A stretch of DNA of 64,000 bases from Pseudoneurospora amorphoporcata (Eukaryota > Ascomycota > Sordariomycetes > Sordariales > Sordariaceae), in contig MU859079.1 of NCBI GenBank assembly GCA_033297205.1, forward strand, positions 207,451 to 271,450, given 5' to 3'. The notes below the pieces were generated by a model. It saw only the letters and a program-made list of their open reading frames with translations, was not told where the DNA came from and did not search any database. A program made the position numbers and the translations under genes. This document shows, one piece after another, positions 1 to 9,418 of this stretch. Each line of letters opens with the position of its first letter. Position 1 is the first letter of the stretch.

Positions 1-1484
1 ATGGTCAGGCCATTGTAGCCGTTGGTGGCGACGTTGGTGATGGCGGGCCAGAAGGCGCTGTCCGGGTTGCGCAGGATGGGGCGCGTGTTGTCGCCGACGA
101 CGTAGCGGATGCCGTTGTCAAGGAAGGCCTTGATGGCGTCGCCGTTGAGCAGACCGGTGATGGCGGGCGGGATCAGGCCGGCGGGGGAGAACATGGAGGA
201 AGTGCTGAAGCCGATCTGCTTGAGCCAGGCCTGGTTGAAGTAGACCTCCTTGTTGGCGTCGCTGTAGGTGGCGTTGTTGAGCTCCTCGTGCGAGAAGGTG
301 TGCGAGACCGAGGCGAAGGTGTTGATGTGGTTGTAGAACCACGTGGTGATGTCGTCCAGGAGAGCGCACTGCAGAGACCAGGTGTAGTTCACGAAGGTGG
401 ACTTCCAGAGCGTGATGCCGGTGCCGAGGGGTTTCTTGAAGTCCAGGGGGGTGTCGGGGGGAGAGTCGTAGTCGACGGCCTCGTTGGGGTTGCAGGTGGC
501 GGTGCTGGTGGCCTTGGGAATGCCCTCGATGAAGTCACCGTTGCCGTTGTGGCCCATCTCAATGAAGTAGCGCGAGCCCGCGGGCAGACGGGTGTTGATG
601 TTGGTCTGCCAGGTGACGTGCGTCTCCAGATCAGAGATGCGGATGCGGAAGTTGTTGCCGGCAGGGTGATAGATCTCGGTCTCGAGGCCCATGTCGTCGA
701 CCTGGGTAGAGAGATAGACCTTGCGCTTGCCGACGAACAGACCGCGGGTCATCCAGTGGATGAAACCGTGCTGGAGGTAGTTGGAGGCCAAGGCCCAGTC
801 GGTGGCCCACGAGGTGAACCATACCATCTGCTGGCGAGTGCCAAAGGTGTTGATGATAGCGGCAGTGGTGGTGGTGGTGAAGGTGCCATCAGAAGAAGGA
901 GCAAAGGTGGCAATGGTCTTGGCGATGGTCGCGTTGACGATCTTGGCCGGGTAATGCCAGAGACCCTGGGTGCTCACGCCGGCGCCGGTCTTGACGTTGG
1001 CGGTAGGGAAGGCCGAGGTGTCAGAGAAGGCGACAAGCTGCTCGACGCCGGTGTTGCAGCAGCCGGCACCGGCGACAGCCAAGTCGACGCCCAAGTCCGT
1101 GCTGGGGAAGGCGTCGAGGCGGACCATGCGGACACCGAAGGTGGTCTGGTAAGTGTAGATGGTCGCCCATTGGGCAGCGGTGATGGCGGAGCGCCAGCCG
1201 TCGGTGTACTGGTACGCGACCTCGCTGACGATAATGATACCGCCGTAGTTGCCCTTGTCCGTGCCGGTGGTCAGAGCGGGGAGAGTGATGCCGGCCTGGG
1301 GCACGAGCACGATCTGGTAGGGGATGCCATAGCCCTGCAGGCCTTCGGCAGCGGAAGTGCCCGAGTAGGTGTCGCGGGCGAGGATGAGGATGGTGTTGGT
1401 AAGCGACTTGGCGGCCAATGCGAGGGTGAAGTGCAGGGCCACCAAGAGGCAGCTCCAAGCTGCGCTCCTAGAGACGGAGAACAT
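1..1484 (-). CDS. agd3: Secreted GAG deacetylase, CE18 family (Agd3 homologue), 3' end outside window
   Basis: The reading frame is open from the ATG at 1484 to the left edge (494 codons, no intron, no stop), so the C-terminal part is missing. Residues 1-25 form a signal peptide (MFSVSRSAAW start, then a Leu/Ala-rich core ending in LALAA). The mature chain starts like fungal Agd3 (residues 30-40, TNTILILARDT). Deacetylase signatures are visible: STQVDDM at 259-265, with Asp263/264 as metal/catalytic candidates, and SHTFSHEE at 394-401, with His395 and His399 in the H-x3-H arrangement of CE4-like barrels. In Aspergillus fumigatus, Agd3 is an extracellular enzyme that deacetylates N-acetylgalactosamine in galactosaminogalactan, making the polymer cationic and adhesive. 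The region before residue 250 matches where the CBM87 module lies in that family. It is divergent from ega3, with 3 kb between them. The identification is confident; substrate specificity is inferred from the neighbours. Confidence 0.9.
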   Translation of the reverse strand, partial: MFSVSRSAAWSCLLVALHFTLALAAKSLTNTILILARDTYSGTSAAEGLQGYGIPYQIVLVPQAGITLPALTTGTDKGNYGGIIIVSEVAYQYTDGWRSAITAAQWATIYTYQTTFGVRMVRLDAFPSTDLGVDLAVAGAGCCNTGVEQLVAFSDTSAFPTANVKTGAGVSTQGLWHYPAKIVNATIAKTIATFAPSSDGTFTTTTTAAIINTFGTRQQMVWFTSWATDWALASNYLQHGFIHWMTRGLFVGKRKVYLSTQVDDMGLETEIYHPAGNNFRIRISDLETHVTWQTNINTRLPAGSRYFIEMGHNGNGDFIEGIPKATSTATCNPNEAVDYDSPPDTPLDFKKPLGTGITLWKSTFVNYTWSLQCALLDDITTWFYNHINTFASVSHTFSHEELNNATYSDANKEVYFNQAWLKQIGFSTSSMFSPAGLIPPAITGLLNGDAIKAFLDNGIRYVVGDNTRPILRNPDSAFWPAITNVATNGYNGLT

Positions 1485-2306
1485 TGTGAATCAAGTGTTT
1501 GCACGTGCAAGGCAAACAAAGTATTCACAGAGCTATGTTGTTCAAGCTTTGTATGCCGTAAGACCCACGACTCAGTCCTGTGAGACGTCGGACTGTTGGG
1601 ATGTGCGTGGAGGGACAAACTGTGTGCTCTGGTGAGGAAGAGCACGACAGTAGTGAGAAACGAGTGAATGACGGCGGGGATGCTTGTGAGAGTTTCACCT
1701 CATGGAAGGAAGTGGGAAGGAGAGACACAATATAGTCGTCGGACAGAACATATACAAGAAGGTTTGTAACTTTGTATATCCTTGTGTCTGTTTGGCTTTG
1801 TGTGTGTGTGTGTGTCTGACTCGGCCTTGGATGGTGTATCGTTCGTATAGGGACGGAGACGATTGCCGAAAAGGAGCCCATTCAGACGCACGCCCTCTGC
1901 CTCGCTCAGTCCAGTAGTCTCTATCACAGAAGACGGGCATTATCACACCTTCCGGCATGGCAAAATGGGCAGAGCACTGGCATGGCGGCAAGCAAGCTAC
2001 CATGTCGTTGGGTCGGTCTACTATGGAGATGGATCCATGTTCCTGACTAGAATAGGGATATCCGAATGGTCTGATGATACCTTGCAGCCCTTGGCCCGAT
2101 GCTGGTCTAGAGAGGCCAAATGTTGGGAGGAGAGATGACGAACAACAAAGCGGTCTGTTCAAAGCAGTCAGCCTCTTTTCAGCTGGATTCGGTTAGACTA
2201 TCGAACGGGATTATCTAGGTGTCGTGAACCATTGCAGTCCGGCCTTCTCTCGATGTGGAAGATACAGACGAGCTGAAATTTTCTTGGGGGTTCCTGTCCT
2301 GTCCTT

Positions 2307-2500
2307 GGGGGGGGGGGGGGGGGGGACAGTTCGAAAAAGGGCCAGTTGGGCGTGGCTGGGGGGGTATCATGCAAGCAAACTTTGGGGGGCTGATATTGGA
2401 ATAATGGAAATGCCAAGTTTNNNNNNNNNNACAGCCCCCGCCACCGCCCTCACCAATCACCCCCCCCCCCGCCCCCCCCCCCCGCCCCCCCCCCGCCCCG

Positions 2501-2533
<33 letters not shown>

Positions 2534-2628
2534 CCACTTCGAAAAAGGTCCAGTTCGTCGTGTCTGGGCTGGTCTCATGCAAGCAATCTTTCGGGGGCTG
2601 AGATTGGAATACTGGAAATGCCAAGTTT
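2307..2628. repeat. Imperfect ~95-bp direct repeat with poly-G and poly-C tracts around an assembly gap
   Basis: A run of 19 G (2307-2325) is followed by copy 1 (2326-2420), then 10 N (2421-2430), then a C-rich tract of about 70 bases (2461-2532), then copy 2 (2534-2628). The copies share long blocks (for example TTCGAAAAAGG near the start and GGAAATGCCAAGTTT at the end). They differ mainly by scattered transversions, with copy 1 often showing G where copy 2 has T or C. Both copies abut long homopolymers and the gap, so this may be one genomic sequence represented twice by overlapping contig ends rather than a true duplication. Confidence 0.75.
2421..2430. other. Assembly gap (10 N)
   Basis: Ten unresolved bases mark a scaffold join. 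The true distance between the two sides is unknown. Confidence 0.98.
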
Positions 2629-4442
2629 TGAATTCCTACTAAAATTCCACGCGAAGAAGGTCGGGTCTGGGGAGGAGCTAGACGTGCTGGGATGAGATGG
2701 AAAGAAAAATTCGCGAAATACAGGATGGGGATCTGGAGGGGGCGTCGAGTGGGCGTCAACGTGGACATGCAGCTGGGGAACAGGCCAAGGGGAAGCATCC
2801 AGTGAAGTGATGCAGGGGATTTAGGAGGGGCAAGAGGGGGATGAATACGGGCACGATGGGCTACGATGGTAAAGTGCGTGGCTTGCCGAGCTGCCCCGAC
2901 TTGTTACACGGGTTCAATATCGAAGGACAACGGCTCTCGTTGCTTTTCATGATTTGCCTCGTCAGCTTTATGTGAGTCGGTCGATAGTTGCATGTACACT
3001 AACTTATTGCTGACCTACAGCACAAGTTCGGCCGCCATTATCACATATACCTAGTTGGCTATGTTATACGGGGGCGGACAATTGGGCGTGAGAGACGGAC
3101 GGACATGGCGTGATGTTAGTGAACTCCATCTCACATCCTTCTTTGAGAAACAGGAGGTCAACAAGTTTGACCCCTGAATTACACAAATACCGTGCCGTCC
3201 CAAGGTTTCAGCCCCCGAGCCGCCGGTACTTGCAAACGACCAGAAAGCGGTTTAGCGAATGTCCCTAGGTAAGGACGCTGTCTCACACGGTTCTTGTCGC
3301 CTGAATAGCACTGTATCAAGGCTACATTGCACTATCCTCTTTTAGCGATCAACCGGGCGAGCCAAGACCCGAACGCCATGACGCAGGAGGTCCAACTCGC
3401 CTGTTGTTGCACTAAAAACTGCAAGGAGGGTGCCTAGACTGCAGGGGCCACCTCAGAGAAGCGACTGGACTGCAGGCAGCAACAACAAAAGACTGCGCCT
3501 GCACTGCCGTGGCCTGGATCGCATCAATTCGGACGGGTACCTTTGTGTGTGCCGCCGTGTCCGGTCGTGCTCGCTTCTCGTTCGGGTTCGAGGCCGGGTC
3601 GCTCTTTTTTTTTCCATTCACCTTCCCGTCCTCCTCCACCTCGACGGCAGCCAAGCAAAGTGATGAGCTGAATACGGATAAAAAAGACTCCAAGAGAGGA
3701 TACCAAGTCAACTTACGCAGTACACGATATCCATGTTCAGTAACATGTCCAATATCACCAACGCCAACAACAAAACAACACTGCATCACACAACTTGTTC
3801 AAGTCTTTGACATAAGGTAACATTCACCATTGCACTGCGCAGTGGCAGTGAGGTGAGGTACATACCTAGACGAGGCAGATGAGTTCTGGGCTCTGAGACA
3901 AAGCCTTCGACAAGCTGCGTCGACAACCAAACAAAAACTCGTAGGCGTCAGAGGTCGCCAGCCAGTGTTTGTTTGTGCAGTCCCTTTATTTCCACCGTCC
4001 TCGATTGGTCAAACTCACCGCTTTGCTGCCAACAGACTCTTTGTCACGAGTTGTGTGTTGCACCAACATACATATCCACTGCAAATATCCAATCCCTCCC
4101 CGTCGTCGACACACGTACCTATTGTCTTCTCTTCCCTGGTGTTTGTCAGGATCTGCCCCCGTTCCGAACAGCCGAGTTTCTCGTCAATCTTTGCCCTTCT
4201 TTGCTCTCTCCGCTTCTCAATTTCACTTCGTGTCCGTCTTAATCCCTTGCGCGCCTGTCTTTTCCGCGTCCGCGTCGTCTTTGGCTGCACGCACTTGTTA
4301 CACACTTCACTTATACTGTACTGCATACTACCATCTGTTATTGCTGCATAGCGCACGCATACCGCACACAGTAGCTGTTCTTAACCGTCCACTCACCTTT
4401 CCCGCCCAACAATCAATCCCCCGATCCCCGACCCTGAACACC

Positions 4443-5501
4443 ATGGCGGACACGCCCAAGTCCGACCGGTCGGTCGAGGAGGCCGGCTTCAAATCGGGAG
4501 GCGCCCCACAACCCCGGCGCCGATCCCGCAAGATCCTCTTCATTTCCATCGCCGCTGCCGTCGTCGTCGTACTCGGTCTGGCCCTCGGACTCGGCTTGGG
4601 TCTCGGTCTGAAAGATCACGACGGCCGCGATGAGGACAATGAGCCCTCCACCCCGAGCCCCACCGAGTCGCCCGTGACCCCCAACGGCACCGTCTGGCAG
4701 CCCGCCGTCGGCACCAAGTGGCAGATCATCCTCAACTCGGTCCTCGACGTGCCCGCCGCCAACGCCAAGACTACGGTGACCCTGACACCCGACGTGCCCG
4801 TCTGGGACTTGGACATGTTCATCCACCGCGACACCGACGTCATCGCCAACCTGCACTCGCTCGGCAAGCGCGCCATCTGCTACTTCTCGGCCGGCTCCTA
4901 CGAGCCCTACACCCCCGACGCCGGCTCCTTCGTCGACGCCGACCTGGGCAAGGTGATGGACGGCTGGCCCGACGAGAAGTGGCTCGACATCCGCCGCACC
5001 TCGGTCCGCAACATCATGATCAAGCGCCTGGACATTGCCGTCGCCATGAAGTGCGACGCTGTTGACCCCGATAACGTGGACGGCTACAACAACGATAACG
5101 GCCTGGACCTCACCAAGCAGGACACCATTGATTTTGTCCGCTTCCTAGCCAAGGAGGCGTCCAAACGTGGCTTGGCCATGGGTCTCAAGAACGCCGGCGG
5201 TATCATCGATGATGTCCTGGATGTTGTCCAGTTCTCCGTCAACGAGCAGTGCGCCCAGTACAGCGAGTGCGACGTCTTCGCCAAGTTCACCGCGGCCGGC
5301 AAGCCCGTGTTCCATATCGAGTACCCCAGCGGCGCGACCAAGTCTATCAAGCCCAAGGATAGCGAGAAGGCGTGCGGCGCCGAGGGCGCCGATAACTTCA
5401 GTACCGTGTTGAAGGGCATGGATCTGGATGGGTGGGTTGAGTATTGCGATGGAAAGGTTGCTCAGACCAAGGTCGCTAATACACCTGATAATGAGGATTA
5501 A
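4443..5501 (+). CDS. ega3: Membrane-anchored GH114 endo-alpha-1,4-galactosaminidase (Ega3 homologue)
   Basis: A single exon of 352 aa. The start ATG is in good context (ACC ATG GCG); the frame is open further upstream to about 3969, but that part is leader-like sequence. A short basic cytoplasmic tail (PRRRSRK, 24-30) precedes one transmembrane helix at about 31-56 that ends in a Gly-Leu repeat, then an acidic Ser/Thr/Pro linker (57-82) and the GH114 domain (83-340). Typical GH114 landmarks are YFSAGSYE (147-154), DAVDPDNVDGY (205-215, the acidic catalytic cluster with Asp208/Asp210) and HIEYP (291-295, Glu293 as acid/base candidate). In A. fumigatus, Ega3 hydrolyses deacetylated galactosamine stretches of GAG. 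Type II topology places the catalytic domain outside the cell or in the secretory lumen. It lies between agd3 and sph3, as expected for this cluster. High confidence. Confidence 0.92.
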   Translation: MADTPKSDRSVEEAGFKSGGAPQPRRRSRKILFISIAAAVVVVLGLALGLGLGLGLKDHDGRDEDNEPSTPSPTESPVTPNGTVWQPAVGTKWQIILNSVLDVPAANAKTTVTLTPDVPVWDLDMFIHRDTDVIANLHSLGKRAICYFSAGSYEPYTPDAGSFVDADLGKVMDGWPDEKWLDIRRTSVRNIMIKRLDIAVAMKCDAVDPDNVDGYNNDNGLDLTKQDTIDFVRFLAKEASKRGLAMGLKNAGGIIDDVLDVVQFSVNEQCAQYSECDVFAKFTAAGKPVFHIEYPSGATKSIKPKDSEKACGAEGADNFSTVLKGMDLDGWVEYCDGKVAQTKVANTPDNED

Positions 5502-5659
5502 GGGCGATGATAGTGATGAGTGATGGATTGATTGAGTGCATGTGATTCGTTGGCATGTCTTGGAGGCGGATTCGGATTCTTGGATAACCTACCTACCTAC
5601 CTTACTACCTTACCTTTACCATCTATGTACCTGTATTCTATTGGGATCTATTTGGCTGG

Positions 5660-5691
<32 letters not shown>

Positions 5692-6366
5692 TTGTGAGTT
5701 GCACTAGAACTTTCTGTTCGCTTCATTTTCCAGCTGTGATAGTTGTCATCGTTGTTCGTTGTTAGTGCAATGCATCATGTACCTTCACTGTACATCAAGT
5801 ACCGCCATATCCACATAGTGGTACTATACCTCAATACTATACCTCATCCGATGTTTTATTTAATCACATGTGGTTGTGTTGTTGCTGATCACCACATCCA
5901 TCACACCCGACATTCCACACACCTTTGCCCAGCGCGCCAGCGGCGGCGCCCAGCACAATTACAGCGCACATATCACACACAGCCCACTGATGAACCCGAC
6001 GTCAGGTAGCCCAGCAAAGCCCAGCAAAGCCCAGCCTGTGCCCCAGTGGCCAGCACGCCAGCAGCTCCCGTATCTGTACCTCTAATACGTAGATCATCAC
6101 CATGTTCCTTGGCCGCTCCGTTGTCATATCACCAAGTGGAAGCCAGCGACGGGCCAGTTTGCAACAAAAGAACCTTCGCCGCATGGTCGCCGCCGACATG
6201 GTATCTTATCATGATATACCGTCGGAGTCGCGGAAAATCTCTTGCTTTAAAAAAGGAGTTTCTTTCGTAAAGAGTTCGCAAACACCAACCAAAAAAGACT
6301 CTCTAAACTATCATTCTTCCCCTCATCGGTTTTTCTACACCTTTCACATCATTGATATACGATCAC

Positions 6367-6421
<55 letters not shown>

Positions 6422-6717
6422 GTTGCCGACAATTGCCCTCGATACACAATCGACCAACTGATACAATTCTGTTATCGGACACCTGCTTACCGAACCTACC
6501 TCCGTCCCCTACTCTAGTATTCCCGTATCCCACATTCCGTATCACATCGAAGCATCGGGTGCATCGCCGAGCGGTACTACAACCTTTACTCGGAACCTCA
6601 CCACGACCAGTAGTAACCAGTCACCAACACTTATATCGCCGACGACTCACACCTCACCACTCAAATCGGTCAGCAATACGAGCTTTCACCTCACCTCACC
6701 ACCAAAAAAATCCAAAA
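5502..6717. other. Intergenic region ega3-sph3 with long homopolymers
   Basis: It holds the ega3 3' region and the sph3 promoter and leader. A CTAC-type microsatellite lies near 5588-5615, a run of 25 A at 5667-5691, three tandem copies of an AGCCCAGCAA-like unit near 6008-6035, and a run of 50 T at 6371-6420. The last 300 bases before the sph3 ATG are C/A-rich and leader-like. No gene is supported. Confidence 0.6.
6371..6420 (+). repeat. Poly-T tract of 50 bases upstream of sph3
   Basis: Fifty consecutive T residues about 300 bp before the sph3 start. The exact length is likely unstable or uncertain in the assembly. Poly(dA:dT) tracts exclude nucleosomes, so a promoter role is possible but unproven. 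Confidence 0.9.
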
Positions 6718-9418
6718 ATGTCCACAATCCTCGTCCCCCTCTACATTTACCCCTCCTCCTCCGGCCTCGGCTGGTCCCCGCTCTTTTCCGCCCTCACCAC
6801 CGCCCTGGAACGGAACCCTTCCCTAGAGTTTCTGGTGGTCATCAACCCCGGCAACGGACCGGGGCCGGACTACCCAATCCCGAACGCCGATTACCGCGCG
6901 GCTCTGTCACGGCTTTCTGACCTTGGTGCCTATCCCAACGTGAAGGTCATTGGGTACGTGCATTGCAATTATGGGGAGAGGGAATTGGGGGAGATAGAGA
7001 GGGATATTGAGGATTATTTGGCATGGTTGGATTTTGATGAGAGGGGGGAATGGGTAAGTTTGTCAAATTTCTTTGGTCTTTCCATGAATTTTTTTTTTTT
7101 TTTTCTGGGCGTCTTCTTTTTTGCCCTGCGTTTTGTCGATCTGGGGTCCAAATGTCTTGCGACTTTTGATTCGAAGTTTCGAAACCCCTCGGACCCGCAA
7201 ACTCAAACTGGGGCGATCGAGATGTGATCCCCAGCACCATGAGCATCAAGCATCAGCATCAGCATCATGATCGTCAGGATCACTAGCATTGCATCGGGCA
7301 TCGCATCGCCCATCACCCACCGGCAAACACCAGCAATCACTGCCACTACCAGCAACCATGGTGCTCTAGCAACGTTGCAATCTCACCTCCGAACCTTCCA
7401 ACCAGCGGGCAATCCAGCCCGGCAAGGGCCATTCTCACAGCGCCCGGCCGCCGAGCCGCCGCCGATCACTGATACCAAGGGTTCTTATGATCGCCGGCGC
7501 TTGGAAACCCATCTCTCTTTTTTTTCGTTCCGCACCTTGTCCCCGGCCGGGGCTCATCCATCGCACTTGAGCCTGGAACTGCCATGATCAGCGGTACCGG
7601 GGCTGTCCCTGGCTCCTCGGTTCGGTTGCCTGTCCTTGGACCACTTCCTTGATTGGATTGGTTCGGTGTTGGCGGTGGAGTCTTTCCGTCGACAACAACA
7701 ACCCCGACCCGTACCCACCGGGAGCCCGCGACCCGCGACCAAAGCTACCCGGAGGTCGGGTAACCCGCGCTGTGCGTCGGTGCTCGCCAGCAGACCGGGC
7801 TTGTCCTTGTTCAAATCTTTCGCCTGCTTGTTCAGACGAAAAAAAGAGTCTGCGCTCCGCCCTTCTTCTGGGAAAGCATCAGGGAACAGCTGTCCCGGGA
7901 GATTGGACATCGTCACTCTTCGATCACTGCTTCAGGGTTAGCGATTTTGCTCGCTCAAGGCACAGTCCCTATGACAAAACTTCGGATAAGGACCGGGAAC
8001 TTACCGGAAGTTGACCGGGGACTCAATTGCTCAGAGTCTCGCTCCGTCTGGAACATCCCTCCAGTTCATCCCTTCCTCTCTGTTTCTTCGCTTTCGGGAA
8101 AAGCTTGACATCCACTTGTTTTCCGAATGAGGGCCCCTCAGGATCGGAGCTGTCAACTGGAGCTTTCACTGAAAGATGCTGAGCTTTCTAAACGGAACTA
8201 GCTTCGTTTTCGGTTGGGAAAAGAAGAACAAGACTGAAACTTCCAAACGCCCTTGAACCATGCTCTATTTCGGGGACATTCTGGAGACAGAGCCACACTT
8301 GTGTTTCTCCATCGTTCAGCTTCTCCAGCGAGTTTCGGACCTTGTCCGGTGGGGTCTTCATGCTCTCAGACCTCTCAAGGTCCTTTCGAAGCGTAGCGGA
8401 CAATGTCTCGGCGGAAAGCAACCGAGATTTTCCAAAGCGGAAATTTGTTTGGAGATTGTCGTCGACAACTCCGCTCCCACCCGGTTCGGCCCCACGGAGA
8501 TCTTGGCGGGAGGATCGCAAACAAGGGTCCCAAAAAAAAGTCTGTCTAGACTAGAGTGGTCCCTGTTCTGGCCTACGTATGCGTTGCTGACAGGGACAGG
8601 GGGTCTTCCGTGGCGATCGATACGAGACAGCGTGCAGTGCACGAACCCACATTCGTGGTTCCGTTTCAGCGCTTTGTGTATCAGTCGTACCAAAGTTACC
8701 GTACTTACCACTTGTACCGTATTGTAAAGCTGACCTTTGAAACAAACAGGCGATCCGCTTGGACGGCATCTTTGTCGACGAAGTCCCAATAGACACCAAA
8801 CATCTCGACTACCTCCAGTGCATAACAGACACTGTACGATCCGGCTTTACCGAGGTTGCATCTCGCCGGAGCCATTGCAACAGCAGCAGCAACGTCAGCA
8901 CCGACAACAGTTCTTCGTCAGCATCATCGCCAACACCCTCAACAACGGGAATCGTGATCCACAACCCAGGCATCTTCCCCTCAGCCGACTCGTCCGACGC
9001 CTTCTTCTCCTCTCGCCTGGTAGATTACGTGGTGGTGTTCGAGAACTGCCTCGCCGCCTGGTGGGACTCGGGTGACTATGTCAGCGCTAACCTCGCCCTC
9101 TTGACCCCCGAGAAGCGGGCGAAAGCGATAGCAGTGGCTCACACTTGCGGTTGTGGTCCTAAAAGCCAGGCAGGTAGCAGTGGCTGCCGCCCCCAGCAGC
9201 AAGAAGCAAAAGGTCATCACACCGCCGGCGGGGAAGGTGCTGAAAAGACCGAAAAAGATGCCATCAAGAAGAATGTAGGGAACTTCTTGGACGAGGTTGT
9301 TACACAGCATAATCTTGCCGGCCACTTTGCCACGTCTGCTACCGACTATGCGACGTGGTGCTCGGGTTGGGAAGGCTATGTGGAGGTGGCGTGTGATTTA
9401 ACAGCAGCAACATGTTAA
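6718..9418 (+). CDS. sph3: GH135 spherulin-4-type galactosaminidase (Sph3 homologue), two exons
   Basis: Two exons, 6718-7053 and 8750-9418, give 334 aa. The donor is GTAAGT at 7054. The acceptor AACAAACAG ends at 8749, with a GCTGAC branch site about 15 bases upstream, and both exons join in phase 0 (GEW then AIRLDG). Spherulin-4 landmarks: VPLYIYPS near the N-terminus, VVINPGNGPG (41-50), VIGYVHCNYG (80-89), GIFVDEVP (118-125, with the catalytic Asp122-Glu123 pair) and VVVFEN with Glu210 as a further active-site candidate. In Aspergillus, Sph3 is a GalNAc-specific hydrolase needed for making GAG. Oddities: a 1696-bp intron, no visible signal peptide or membrane helix after the first ATG, a Ser-rich insert (about 157-175) and a Cys/Gly-rich segment (about 247-265). 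The family call is secure; the N-terminus and subcellular location are not. Confidence 0.85.
7054..8749 (+). other. Unusually long (1696 bp) intron of sph3
   Basis: The other introns I traced in this window are 53-133 bp. This one starts with a consensus GTAAGT and ends with a consensus branch site and AG. It contains a T-rich run near 7089-7104, CATCAG-type repeats near 7240-7270 and no recognisable coding sequence on either strand. I saw no clear terminal inverted repeats. It may be a normal intron enlarged by an old insertion. Confidence 0.7.

Larger units (their letters stand above)
1485..4442. other. Intergenic region between divergent agd3 and ega3
   Basis: About 3 kb without a convincing gene. 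It should hold the promoters of both agd3 (minus) and ega3 (plus). It contains a short TG microsatellite near 1798-1816, the G- and C-homopolymer tracts and assembly gap near 2300-2630 (listed separately), and a pyrimidine-rich stretch before the ega3 start that looks like a fungal leader. Open frames here are short and compositionally biased, and I do not call any of them. Confidence 0.6.

Noticed and set aside
288..1583. Long plus-strand open frame of 431 codons
   Set aside because: It is antisense to agd3, whose minus-strand frame has a signal peptide and deacetylase motifs. The plus translation is a Gly/Val/Glu-rich shadow typical of GC-rich coding DNA.
2457..2798. Minus-strand open frame with a long poly-Gly stretch
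   Set aside because: Produced by the poly-C tract next to the assembly gap; no domain.
3969..4442. In-frame upstream extension of ega3 by about 158 codons
   Set aside because: The sequence is Cys/Ser/His/Leu-rich and leader-like. The internal ATG at 4443 gives the expected type II anchor and catalytic domain.
6352..6717. In-frame extension upstream of sph3 including poly-Phe
   Set aside because: The poly-Phe comes from the 50-T tract. The ATG at 6718 has a good context and starts the conserved domain.
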